From Candidatus Acidianus copahuensis (lineage in GTDB: Archaea; Thermoproteota; Thermoprotei_A; Sulfolobales; Sulfolobaceae), in assembly GCF_000632495.1 (NCBI RefSeq), contig NZ_JFZT01000041.1:1-24632 (forward strand): DNA of 24,632 nucleotides, read 5' to 3'. Each line of letters begins with the position of its first letter. Position 1 is the stretch's first letter. The notes under the pieces are model-generated. The model saw nothing but the letters and a program-made list of their open reading frames with translations. It was not told the DNA's origin and made no database searches. Both the position numbers and the translations under genes were made by a program. Positions 15,906-24,172 of the stretch are shown piece by piece.

Positions 15906-17882
15906 TTATGACTTTACTTTCTCCAACAGCATCTCACAGGCCCTATACCCAATAGCTATAGCGTTTAACCTACCTATGTCCCACTCCTCTTTTTTCCTAA
16001 AATTATAAAATGATATTTGGACTCTCTGAAATACGGTTATTCCCATTATATTAACGCTGAGGTTTAAGGTGACATTAAAAGAGGAAATGGACTTGTTAAA
16101 GTTTTCCTCCACGTTGACTTTTACTTCACTATATTTCTTCCTTCTCTCCATAATTTCCCTTTCCAGATCCTTTAGTACTTCCTCTCTCTTTTCGCTTAGA
16201 AATATAGTCTTATATCTATTTAGTAAACCCTTCCTTTCTAGCTTAATGTTCTTCATATATCCAGCCTTTATTAGCCACTGATCGCACATTTCGCTAAAGC
16301 GGTCTCCAGAGTACATTGTACAAAACTTTCCTTGGAGAACAAAGGACACTAGTTTAGCCATTCTCTCCTCATCGTACATGTAAAGTACGCTTCCATCCCT
16401 TATTGCTTTCTCGGCATATCTAGCGATCTCGCTTTCCTTACTTTCAACCTTTGAGTTTAAAATCCCAAAGTATGCCTCGCTTTCATCAACTTCTGAAGTT
16501 TCAGCCTCCTGAAGTTTCTCCAACGAGAGGAACCCGTTACCTTCATTCTTGATAACTTCGAGTACTTTAGCTACAGGCCCTTTCTTAATGTCCTTATCTA
16601 GTATATACGATACATCAACCCCTTCCATGTACAAGTTCCTTAACGCATCATCTAGGTTATCGTATTCAGGAGTTTTTGGAGTCAAGGTTACTACTAGAAA
16701 CTTTTGAGACCCCTCTTTGTTACTTCTAATTAGCCTACCTAATCTCTGGTAAAATCTCAAAGGACTTTTTGGCACATCAGTCATTATTAGGAGTTTTGCC
16801 TCAGGTATGTCAATTCCCTCTTCTCCCACAATTGTCGACACAATAACGTCAATTTCACCCTTCTTTGCCTTGTTTACAAGGGTTTGTCTTTCCTCTTTGC
16901 TGGAATCTCCAGTGAGTAAAGCGACCCTCTCCGAGTTCCCTACAACTTTAAGGAATTCATATGCCGTTGCCTTCCTAGAAGTAAAAATGAGGACTGGCTT
17001 ATAGTCCTCTATCTTATAAACTGATAAGATATCCTGCAAAACTCTGGCCTTATGGCTTAACCCTTGAGAGTCGCATAACATGAAAAACCTCGAATTGTCC
17101 TGAACGTTTTCTTTTAACCTCTCTAAGCTTTCGCAAAAGGCCCTCTTTCCATAACTATAGAGCGTAACTTCAAGGAATTTAATTGTACCTTCCTTTCCTC
17201 TTATTCCCCCTCGTAAGAATGATTCGTAAACGCCCTCCTCTAAAGAATCCATTTCAGCGTCGAATATGTCAGCTATTGCTTTAGGGGGTTTAAAGGTACT
17301 ATCTATGTTGGATAATGCCTTATAATCATAGGAAAGAGGATAGGGTATTCCTAGATGCTTCATTATGTCCTCGTCCAATTTAAGCCTCTTATAACTAGGA
17401 AGTAAGGCTGTTAAACCGACAACTACTCTTGGTTTTAGCCCGACCAATGCGTTGGTGTATCTAACGTCACCAAAAGCGTGGTGAACTTCGTCAAAGATTA
17501 TTGCATCTGCCTTTGCGTTACACTTTAAGGCAGTAAAAGGTGTTGCAACAACTATTGTTTTCCCTGAGGTAAAGGCATCACACTCGCCTTCATACTCTAC
17601 CCCTACGTTCGGAAAAACAAGTTTCCAGAACTTGGAATACATTTGATCGCAAAGGAGTCTGGTCGGCTCAAACACTATTATATTCTTAAATCCCCTCTGA
17701 AGGAGGTAAAAAGCTACGAAAAGCTCAACAACTGTCTTTCCACTTCCAGTAGGCATAGAACCTATAACAAACCTGTGTTTTTCCATGGATGAAACTATGT
17801 CTTCGGATACCTTTCTCTGATATGGAAACATGGGGTAACCGAGCTTCTCCGTTATCATCCTATCAAATTCGCTAAAACTCAT
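15906..17882 (-). CDS. SF2 DNA/RNA helicase (XPB/Hef-like core)
   Basis: 658 residues with two RecA-like domains. Motifs: Gln22 in FPYQ (Q/R motif), SMPTGSGKT at 42-50 (Walker A), FEPTR at 71-75 (Ia), DEVHH at 131-135 (II), GLTA at 156-159 (III), VLIFTSRK at 297-304 (IV), VSTIVGEEGIDIP at 348-360 (V) and YQRLGRLIR at 378-386 (VI). DEVHH and QRLGRLIR are closer to XPB/Rad25 and Hef/FANCM than to DEAD-box RNA helicases. The C-terminal 250 residues after VVTLTPKTPEYDNLD contain charged helices and a MERRKKYSEVKVNVEE segment with no nuclease motif that I can see. The start has a TTTAATT box about 26-32 bases upstream. It stands alone on its strand. Exact substrate unknown. Confidence 0.88.
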   Translation of the reverse strand: MSFSEFDRMITEKLGYPMFPYQRKVSEDIVSSMEKHRFVIGSMPTGSGKTVVELFVAFYLLQRGFKNIIVFEPTRLLCDQMYSKFWKLVFPNVGVEYEGECDAFTSGKTIVVATPFTALKCNAKADAIIFDEVHHAFGDVRYTNALVGLKPRVVVGLTALLPSYKRLKLDEDIMKHLGIPYPLSYDYKALSNIDSTFKPPKAIADIFDAEMDSLEEGVYESFLRGGIRGKEGTIKFLEVTLYSYGKRAFCESLERLKENVQDNSRFFMLCDSQGLSHKARVLQDILSVYKIEDYKPVLIFTSRKATAYEFLKVVGNSERVALLTGDSSKEERQTLVNKAKKGEIDVIVSTIVGEEGIDIPEAKLLIMTDVPKSPLRFYQRLGRLIRSNKEGSQKFLVVTLTPKTPEYDNLDDALRNLYMEGVDVSYILDKDIKKGPVAKVLEVIKNEGNGFLSLEKLQEAETSEVDESEAYFGILNSKVESKESEIARYAEKAIRDGSVLYMYDEERMAKLVSFVLQGKFCTMYSGDRFSEMCDQWLIKAGYMKNIKLERKGLLNRYKTIFLSEKREEVLKDLEREIMERRKKYSEVKVNVEENFNKSISSFNVTLNLSVNIMGITVFQRVQISFYNFRKKEEWDIGRLNAIAIGYRACEMLLEKVKS

Positions 17883-17906
17883 TTTTTGAAAGCTAAATTT
17901 CTGGAG

Positions 17907-17915
17907 AATTAAATT
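17907..17915 (-). promoter_or_regulatory. TATA box of the helicase gene
   Basis: AATTTAATT on the minus strand, centred about 29 bases before the ATG at 17882. Confidence 0.5.
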
Positions 17916-18149
17916 CTTCGAATTTAGAGGAAATACCTAGAATCCACTAATGGATTATTCAGGTCCAAGTATATGAAAATCTAAGTAAGGGGATAGATTG
18001 TGTGAATACTTTAATAGATTCAAATTATGGATTCGAGATAGAAAAAGTTATTACATTGACAAATGCCGGGGAAAAAGTGGGAGAGTTCTCAATTAAGTAA
18101 TCTTTGAATAGTGAAAAGAAATAAAAGCTATCAAAATAAACGATCGAAT

Positions 18150-18392
18150 ATGACTAAGGTTTGCCCAAGATGCGGTTTTGAAAATCCAGATAACGTCTAT
18201 TCGTGCCAAAGGTGTGGATATCCTCTTATTGAGGTTCCTCAACGGATGCCAGGAGTACAAGTTCAAAGTCAGCCAACTTATCAGCAGCAGTTCGCTACAA
18301 GAGAAAAACCTAAGTTTCCTTTACTTCAGGTAGCTGTCCCAATAATCGCTGGGTTCATAATCATTGCTATACTGTTATCTATATTGGCATAA
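18150..18392 (+). CDS. Zinc-ribbon protein with C-terminal membrane anchor
   Basis: 80 residues from the ATG at 18150, directly before MTKVCPRCG. An upstream in-frame GTG at 18111 would add 13 basic residues, but AATAAAAG about 30 bases before the ATG suits a leaderless start. Two CxxC knuckles (CPRCGFENPDN and CQRCGYPL) form a zinc ribbon in the first 27 residues. A Gln/Pro-rich linker follows (VQVQSQPTYQQQF), then a hydrophobic anchor LLQVAVPIIAGFIIIAILLSILA to the last residue. It is a tail-anchored protein with the ribbon facing the cytoplasm. Such proteins are common in Sulfolobales and mostly unassigned. No operon partner. Confidence 0.8.
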   Translation: MTKVCPRCGFENPDNVYSCQRCGYPLIEVPQRMPGVQVQSQPTYQQQFATREKPKFPLLQVAVPIIAGFIIIAILLSILA

Positions 18393-18960
18393 GCGATATG
18401 CATCACGTTAAGGACTTAAATAATTGACCATGCCTACTACCCATTAATGTAGCTAAAATAGAAAGTCCGAGCGGGAAGTAAAGTGGATTAGTACATAAGA
18501 TTAATTTTCCATCTTTGAGTATATAGTCCTCTTATAAAAAACAAATCTAAAAGGAACATCCTTTAACGTAAAGTTAAAAATCCTGCATTTACTTGATAGG
18601 TGTAATCCACTGTTCTAGTTACTTCTTTCCCCTAAAGCGAAGAAAATCGGGAACTTTCTTATTTTCCCTATCATGCGTCGACTAGGGTTTGCATAAAATT
18701 CAGGTTATTTTCCCTTGGTTATACTTCCTTGATTTAAATCCTCTTAGATTGTTCAGTTTAGATCTATTTTTAGATGGATGATACCCTTTTACTATCATGA
18801 GATCGTTAAAACCTCCTCACCTGAAAAGTCTGCGTGAACTAGTTCACTGTATTCCTTGGACAAGAAAGGGAAATCACAATCATAAGTTCTTCGTTTTTCT
18901 ATCTACCCTTAAAGAAGAAAGTTAGTACCTCCAATACATCAAACTACGTATTACTTTTCT
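18393..18960. other. Intergenic region without a recognisable gene
   Basis: AT-rich, with no convincing open frame, tRNA or sRNA on either strand. The one notable element is a 14-bp perfect palindrome (listed separately). Scattered TATA-like sequences do not precede a gene. Confidence 0.55.
18834..18847. repeat. 14-bp perfect palindrome
   Basis: GTGAACT followed directly by AGTTCAC is exactly self-complementary. It is the size of a dimeric regulator site, but no gene starts within 150 bases, so a role is unclear. Confidence 0.45.
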
Positions 18961-18993
18961 TAAAAAAAGTATTAACAATTAGGGGAAAAAAAA
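18961..18993 (-). terminator. Oligo-T terminator of aioA
   Basis: On the minus strand eight Ts follow the aioA stop immediately, then CCCC and a short spacer, then a second run of seven Ts. Archaeal RNA polymerase terminates at such T tracts without a required hairpin. Confidence 0.6.
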
Positions 18994-21900
18994 TTATGTA
19001 CTAAAGTTTATTGGGGCGAAAGTGATAAGCTGTTTCTGGTCTTCCGGTAATGAACCTACCTTCTTTACATTTACCCATGTCCACTTTACCATCTGATTGT
19101 CCGTAACAGGATCAACTGTTTCTGTAGTTACTTGATTAGCTCCAGGCTTTACCTCATATGCCATCGCTACAAATAACTGACCTTGGGGAACGGTATCTGA
19201 TATCCAGACTATACCGTCAACTGAACCGAAATCATTGTAAGCTTGAATTATGTCACCGTTTGTTACGCCCTCGCTTGAAGCATCATTCGAGTTCATCATA
19301 ATTATTGGATATGGTAATCTTTGAAGGATCTCAGGAATCTGATAGTCTATCCATCCAGACTGGAATATGATGTTCCATCTTCCGTTATTTGCCCAATACT
19401 TATACTTCTGCTGTAACTGCGCGGAATAGCCATAAATTCCAACATATGGCACAGACAATGGATTGAAGCCATTTATAACGTATGGCAATAGATCTTTCCA
19501 GGAGTAACCAAACATTGACTGCAGATCATTTATACTGATGTATTGTACGTCTCTAGTTATTAGAGGTAATGTCGTATTGCCAACAGTTACCGCTTGATTT
19601 GGATCAATAGTCACAGCCTCTGCCCTAAACTTACCCGCAATTGCTGGCTCAGCGTAATTAACTAATCCCCATAACGTAAAACTACCGTCCGAGTTGGTCG
19701 TTTTTCCTAGGATTAGTAATTGAACTCCTATTGTTCTAGCTGCCTGCAAGTCTGTTAAGTCTATTTGTGCCCATCCGGGAGCCCAATGTGGTACAACGTA
19801 ACCGTAAGGCCATGAGCTGAAGTTTGTAGGACCGTTAGCGACATAGTATTTCCATAATCCGTTGTATATGTTAAACCAATTATAGTCATAATAATACTCG
19901 GAGTATGATGATGCAACTGATAATGGTTGGGAATTCTGAATCATGTTAGATGACAGCAAGCTCCACATTTCATTAAATGCATTGTATAACCTTTTTGCTT
20001 GCGGAGAGCTTCCATTACCTTCAGCCTGATATAGCTGGTATATTCTATAAGCTATCATAGCATAGATCCATATATCAGGCATAGCCTGTCCTGGTGGTGA
20101 GTGGTATACCTCATCTAGTCTTAACCTTCTATCATGACCGTCCCATCTTATTTCGTACGTTTCTCCGTGATTAGACGCTGCAGGCAATATTAAGTGAGCA
20201 GCCCTTTCTAGAATTCCGTTTTGTGGCAAGATTATGTCAGTTCCAGTTACAAATAATGCTCCCGATACAGCGTTGCTTCCACTCAAACAGGAAATTACGG
20301 CATTAGCATATTGCTCAGAAGTAGGAAATTGAGGTATTGTAGCACTCACGTCCTTAACGTTATAGTATGGAGGAGATGAAATTATTGATGAGGGTGAAGA
20401 GGAAACTCCAAGGGACATCGTGTTTTCTACGCATTCCTGCAATAAGTGAGATCTATTGTCTATTACTTGAGATAACTTGCCTCCTCCCATCGTTAACTTA
20501 TAAGGATTGGTAGTGAAAGTCCAGAGTACTTTACCGTATCCGCTATAGATCAAATAGTCAATAACCGGATTTTGCTCATATATCTGCGGGACTAAGGTCT
20601 TAGTGTAATTCGCATAGAAGTTCTTTATGAAATCTGCAACAGCAGGACCTGTAGGAGTTACTCCTTGTGCCTTAAGCTGTTGAGGGGCATAGGTGTGCAT
20701 CTGTATGAAGAATTCTCTAGATTGGCTCAAGTTACTAGACCATGGAGGTGGTGGAGGTACAGGGAACGCTGCTCCCCTCTGATGACCGAAACCAGTAGAT
20801 ACCCCACAACCAGGTCTTCCAGACAATGCACCAATAATAATTCCAAGGTTAGCCATAGCGTAAATTGGAGTGTAATTTCCAGACCATATTAATCCCTTTT
20901 CAAAATCAATTAATACCCTCTTATAGAAAGTCTGCCCACTGCTATTGGTTTTAGGCTTAGCAAGCATATCGCCCATCTTGGTTATTATGTTCTGAGGAAC
21001 TCCAGTAATCGATTCTGCTTCAGAGAGCCACTCACTAAGGCTTTTTGACTGCAAATATTGAATGTAGTATTGGTACGTTTCATCATTAAATGCAAAACCG
21101 TAAGTACTTGCCGCTTTATACATACTGACAAAGTGATTAACAACGTCTGGATACGTGTAATAAATGTAAGCTGCTACAGCGTTAGCTAGCTCAGAGTCTG
21201 TTCCAGCATTTACTTGCACGTACAGCATTTGATCGCTACTACCATTCATTGCGTCTTCTACCGAAATGCCTAGAGCAGCTGCCGCAGCTTTTACGGTCTC
21301 TGATGGCCTTGACTCCACAATTATTATTTGGCCTGCTGCAGCAGGTTCTCCTGACTCAAACCATTGCTGTTTTCTCTTTATTGTTAACCCCCTTATATTA
21401 TCGAACCAGTGTTGAATGAAGTCGACAGTAGAGGTTGAATAATGGTTTTGGCCCCAAGAGACTAACACGTCTGCTATACTTTCATCTAGCATACTTGAAG
21501 TGTCCGTACCATTACCGTTAGTTGCCTCCATAAGAGCGTCCTGAGTAAAGGAGAACGCTACCTCATAGTGGAACCTTACAAAAGGAGTTGCTACGCCCAT
21601 GTGAAGAAGAAGACCCGGAGCTAGATTACTAAACACTCCACCTCCTTGTCCTCCGCCGTGATCAGCTCTTATCGCCATAACTTGAGTACCAACAGGACCT
21701 ACAGGATCTGGATAAGTTGTTGTTTCGTGATCCATGTAATACTTAAGTATCCTTGCGGATACGTCAATAGCGTAACTCCATCCTATAGGTGTTAAAGTTC
21801 CGTTCCATCTTATTAATGGAGTTTTTATCCTCGATTGATATACTGCGAAACCGGGACCATTATCAGTTAAAGGACTCCAGTTCCTTTGTGCATTCCTCCC

Positions 21901-22305
21901 TCCTCTTGTAGAGTAATTTCCTTGGTTTACTGGACATTCTGCACTGGGAACCTCTTCTATATATACAGTTTCCCAATTACCTGATTTAGAATTGAATCTA
22001 ACGGTCTTAGTTACCATTCCTTCGCCTATCCATGGAGAACCAGTTAAAGCTGCTAGAGGGGCTAAAGGCTGAGTATAGTCCACTTTGTAGTTCTGTAAAT
22101 TCCTATCAAATACTTTATCCACAATATTATAAAATACAGCGTTCTGTCCAGCAGTTGGCTGTCCAGCTTGATCTTCAGGAAAGACAAAAATATCATACCC
22201 ACAACCTACGTTACAGAACCTACAAGTAGCGAAATACCTTTCAGCAGTAACTGGTGGTAGTGGGACTCTTGAATTTTTGGGATACGCCGGCGTTTGGGAA
22301 CTCAT
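18994..22305 (-). CDS. aioA: Arsenite oxidase large subunit, molybdopterin protein
   Basis: 1103-residue DMSO-reductase-family molybdoenzyme. CRFCNVGCGYDIF places Cys28, Cys31 and Cys35 in the C-x2-C-x3-C of the AioA 3Fe-4S cluster. Further AioA marks: CPVNQGNYSTRGGRNAQRNW, RADHGGGQGGG, ANLGIIIGALSGRPGCGV...GHQRG (pterin binding), and AHLILPAASNHGE...WDGHDRRLRLDEVYHSPPGQAMPD, close to the GHERRLRL...PPG stretch of bacterial AioA. It oxidises arsenite to arsenate and passes electrons to AioB. Bacterial AioA is about 825 residues, so this one carries roughly 280 extra, spread as insertions including many Tyr/Asn/Ser-rich segments and a VPPPPPW loop. There is no Tat signal of its own; it would be carried across the membrane by AioB. 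Last gene of the cluster. A related sulfur-compound or other substrate cannot be excluded. Confidence 0.87.
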   Translation of the reverse strand: MSSQTPAYPKNSRVPLPPVTAERYFATCRFCNVGCGYDIFVFPEDQAGQPTAGQNAVFYNIVDKVFDRNLQNYKVDYTQPLAPLAALTGSPWIGEGMVTKTVRFNSKSGNWETVYIEEVPSAECPVNQGNYSTRGGRNAQRNWSPLTDNGPGFAVYQSRIKTPLIRWNGTLTPIGWSYAIDVSARILKYYMDHETTTYPDPVGPVGTQVMAIRADHGGGQGGGVFSNLAPGLLLHMGVATPFVRFHYEVAFSFTQDALMEATNGNGTDTSSMLDESIADVLVSWGQNHYSTSTVDFIQHWFDNIRGLTIKRKQQWFESGEPAAAGQIIIVESRPSETVKAAAAALGISVEDAMNGSSDQMLYVQVNAGTDSELANAVAAYIYYTYPDVVNHFVSMYKAASTYGFAFNDETYQYYIQYLQSKSLSEWLSEAESITGVPQNIITKMGDMLAKPKTNSSGQTFYKRVLIDFEKGLIWSGNYTPIYAMANLGIIIGALSGRPGCGVSTGFGHQRGAAFPVPPPPPWSSNLSQSREFFIQMHTYAPQQLKAQGVTPTGPAVADFIKNFYANYTKTLVPQIYEQNPVIDYLIYSGYGKVLWTFTTNPYKLTMGGGKLSQVIDNRSHLLQECVENTMSLGVSSSPSSIISSPPYYNVKDVSATIPQFPTSEQYANAVISCLSGSNAVSGALFVTGTDIILPQNGILERAAHLILPAASNHGETYEIRWDGHDRRLRLDEVYHSPPGQAMPDIWIYAMIAYRIYQLYQAEGNGSSPQAKRLYNAFNEMWSLLSSNMIQNSQPLSVASSYSEYYYDYNWFNIYNGLWKYYVANGPTNFSSWPYGYVVPHWAPGWAQIDLTDLQAARTIGVQLLILGKTTNSDGSFTLWGLVNYAEPAIAGKFRAEAVTIDPNQAVTVGNTTLPLITRDVQYISINDLQSMFGYSWKDLLPYVINGFNPLSVPYVGIYGYSAQLQQKYKYWANNGRWNIIFQSGWIDYQIPEILQRLPYPIIMMNSNDASSEGVTNGDIIQAYNDFGSVDGIVWISDTVPQGQLFVAMAYEVKPGANQVTTETVDPVTDNQMVKWTWVNVKKVGSLPEDQKQLITFAPINFST

Positions 22306-22469
22306 ATAAATCTAAATATCATTTTAGATGACTAGTAAAAAATATGTGTATATATGGTTTACTATACATATTAATTTATAGAAAAGTTTTTAAATATTCA
22401 AGTTTCACAAGAAATGAAAGTTTTAGAAGGAAAAAGATTTAAAATATATTTAAGTTTAAAACGATTAAT

Positions 22470-23240
22470 CTAGCTTTTGTTTTTAATCGTTAATCTGAAT
22501 TCCTTTGGTGGCTTAGGAATAATGGATCGAAAATGAATTCCTAAAGCTAATGCAGTAATAGGAGGAAGGAGAATGTAAGTTAAAAACAATGCTTCTTCTC
22601 CCGGAGCAGTTAACACCAGGAAGTTTGCAGCAGGAACTGCAGTAGCCAAGATAATAGGGATGGAAACACAACAACTTCCCCCGCCAATAACTCCTATTAT
22701 GGGGGCAAGGAGAATTGTTCTTAGTCCTCCTAACGTTCTCGCCATGTTAATCACTCTAGTAATCGTTACTGTAACTAAGGTTGATATTATTAAGCCCATA
22801 AACATTGCATAAAATGAGAGCTCTACGTAGTAGTCAGGAGGTAGGCCTGCTACCAAGTCAGGATTAAAGAAGAGGTTCATCAAAGCAGTATAAAGAGAAC
22901 TAGGGTAGAAAGTTGTAACTGAAAAGGAAATAAAGGGAGAGGAAACAAAGAATAATTGACCATAAAACGCAGTTAAAAGCCTCTCCAAGGCTATACTATA
23001 CACTAAGTAATGGACAGAAATATAACTTACAAAAATAGTAATAGACACTTTATTTAAGTTAGTTTTAAAAAATCTGAAAACTTTTTGTAATACTGAGTAT
23101 GCTAGGAAAAGACCAATAGAAGACCAAAAGACTAATCCCCCAAAAATATCATAAACTGTATAATTAGGAGATAAAGGTGCTATGTAAATCAGGACGAAAC
23201 CTAATAGAGCAGTAGCGAGAAAGTAAAAGGATCTATTCAT
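22470..23240 (-). CDS. Multi-pass membrane protein with Cys-Cys motif, in the arsenite oxidase cluster
   Basis: 256 residues from the ATG at 23240; an in-frame TTG at 23246 is less likely. TTTAAATA at -21 to -28 marks its promoter. About six to seven membrane helices are visible, including residues 4-24, 34-52, 67-88, 143-163, 176-188 with 193-210, and 218-236. The distinctive element is GVIGGGSCCVSIPIILATAVP, with adjacent Cys190-Cys191 at the start of a helix. Vicinal cysteines in such a place are known from mercury-transport MerT and bind soft metals or metalloids. Lying between aioB and aioA, it could move arsenite or arsenate, anchor the oxidase, or deliver a cofactor; none is shown. I know no named family for it. 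Confidence 0.8.
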   Translation of the reverse strand: MNRSFYFLATALLGFVLIYIAPLSPNYTVYDIFGGLVFWSSIGLFLAYSVLQKVFRFFKTNLNKVSITIFVSYISVHYLVYSIALERLLTAFYGQLFFVSSPFISFSVTTFYPSSLYTALMNLFFNPDLVAGLPPDYYVELSFYAMFMGLIISTLVTVTITRVINMARTLGGLRTILLAPIIGVIGGGSCCVSIPIILATAVPAANFLVLTAPGEEALFLTYILLPPITALALGIHFRSIIPKPPKEFRLTIKNKS

Positions 23241-23260
23241 TAACAATGGTTATAGATAGA

Positions 23261-23268
23261 TATTTAAA
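23261..23268 (-). promoter_or_regulatory. TATA box of the Cys-Cys membrane protein gene
   Basis: TTTAAATA on the minus strand, 21-28 bases before the ATG at 23240, suggests a separate leaderless transcript within the cluster. The T-rich stretch just upstream (about 23270-23290) may also terminate aioB transcription. Confidence 0.5.
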
Positions 23269-23339
23269 AAGTTTTATTTAAAAAAGGTGTAAGTTTAAAA
23301 GGAGATGGCAATTTTATAGATTCGAATGGTATATCTACG

Positions 23340-23996
23340 TCAGCTACTACCGCTAGATGAAGAGCTAGATGAGGGGGCTTGCAGGACGTTGTTATAGACG
23401 CCATATACTAACCTGTTGAATCCTAGACCGTATATGTCACCAGTGCTTTCGTCATATTCCAAGTAGAGTTGAGGAAGATACTCGTTTGGATGTCCTATTA
23501 CCGGCATTCCTCCTACGGTGACATCGTATTGTGAAAAGTGCTGTGGGCACACTAGGCAATTAGTTTTTGAATTATAGACAATTGGCTGATAGCCCATGTG
23601 GGCACATACGTTAGAGAAGCCAACTATGTCGGAGCTAGGACCAACTCCTCCAATTGACTTAACTCCAGTCCTCATTATTATTACAGGATATCCCATATAT
23701 GTTGTTATTACTGACGTGCCTGCACTGGGTAATTGGCTTATATTAGCTACTTTCTGCTTCTGGTATTGTAGTTCTGTAGGCACAACTTTAGTTACTGTTT
23801 GAGTAACTGTCTTGGTTGACACTATCGGTTTCTCCTTAACTACGGTCTGAACTTGGGTTTTTTCCTCTAATTTCGGAAAAGCACTTCCTCCTATTACAAT
23901 ACCTGCAGCCAATCCGGCAATTGCGGCTGCACCGCCTATTATTACTGAACGTCTATTAGGATCTGGATTATTGTTCTTTTTTCCTCCAGTGGACAT
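23340..23996 (-). CDS. aioB: Arsenite oxidase Rieske subunit with Tat signal
   Basis: 218 residues from the ATG at 23996; a GTG at 24005 would give 221. Numbering below uses the GTG start. The N-terminus has a twin-arginine signal, NRRSVIIGG, followed by a hydrophobic helix (AAAIAGLAAGIVIGG), so the protein is exported folded and probably stays anchored. A Thr/Val-rich linker leads to the Rieske domain: CAHMG (Cys134, His136) and CPQHF (Cys153, His156) bind the 2Fe-2S cluster. The two extra cysteines that form a disulfide in standard Rieske proteins (CxHLGC...CPCH) are Tyr139 and Gln155 here, so that bond is absent, as in some AioB proteins. A Ser-rich tail ends the protein. It passes electrons from AioA, probably to sulfocyanin. 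TATA box at 24031-24040. Confidence 0.87.
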   Translation of the reverse strand: MSTGGKKNNNPDPNRRSVIIGGAAAIAGLAAGIVIGGSAFPKLEEKTQVQTVVKEKPIVSTKTVTQTVTKVVPTELQYQKQKVANISQLPSAGTSVITTYMGYPVIIMRTGVKSIGGVGPSSDIVGFSNVCAHMGYQPIVYNSKTNCLVCPQHFSQYDVTVGGMPVIGHPNEYLPQLYLEYDESTGDIYGLGFNRLVYGVYNNVLQAPSSSSSSSGSS

Positions 23997-24030
23997 ATTA
24001 TTCACTTCTGTAATGTTAAAAAGGAATGAA

Positions 24031-24040
24031 CTTTTTAAAA
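24031..24040 (-). promoter_or_regulatory. TATA box of aioB
   Basis: TTTTAAAAAG on the minus strand, centred about 40 bases before the ATG at 23996, giving a short untranslated leader or a start near the GTG at 24005. Confidence 0.4.
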
Positions 24041-24125
24041 GCTATGTATATATGATTGAATAAACATATTAGATAAATTATAAAAAATTAAATTAAATAT
24101 ATTAAATGATTAACTTTGTTAAACT

Positions 24126-24165
24126 ATATGCCAATTAAAAAAGAAGATATAAAATAAAAGAATTA
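24126..24165 (-). terminator. Oligo-T terminator after the sulfocyanin gene
   Basis: Downstream of the stop at 24173 the minus strand reads through several T runs (TTTTATTTTATATC, then TTTTTTAATT), consistent with archaeal T-tract termination and with aioB being transcribed from its own promoter. Confidence 0.45.
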
Positions 24166-24172
24166 CCTTATC

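Noticed and set aside
18002..18100. A 32-codon frame starting with GTG (VNTLIDSNYGFEIEKVITLTNAG...)
   Set aside because: Protein-like in composition but very short, with no ribosome site or family; possibly a gene remnant. Too weak to call.
20665..22229. Plus-strand open frames inside aioA, and similarly 23596-23802 inside aioB
   Set aside because: Antisense shadows of well-supported genes.
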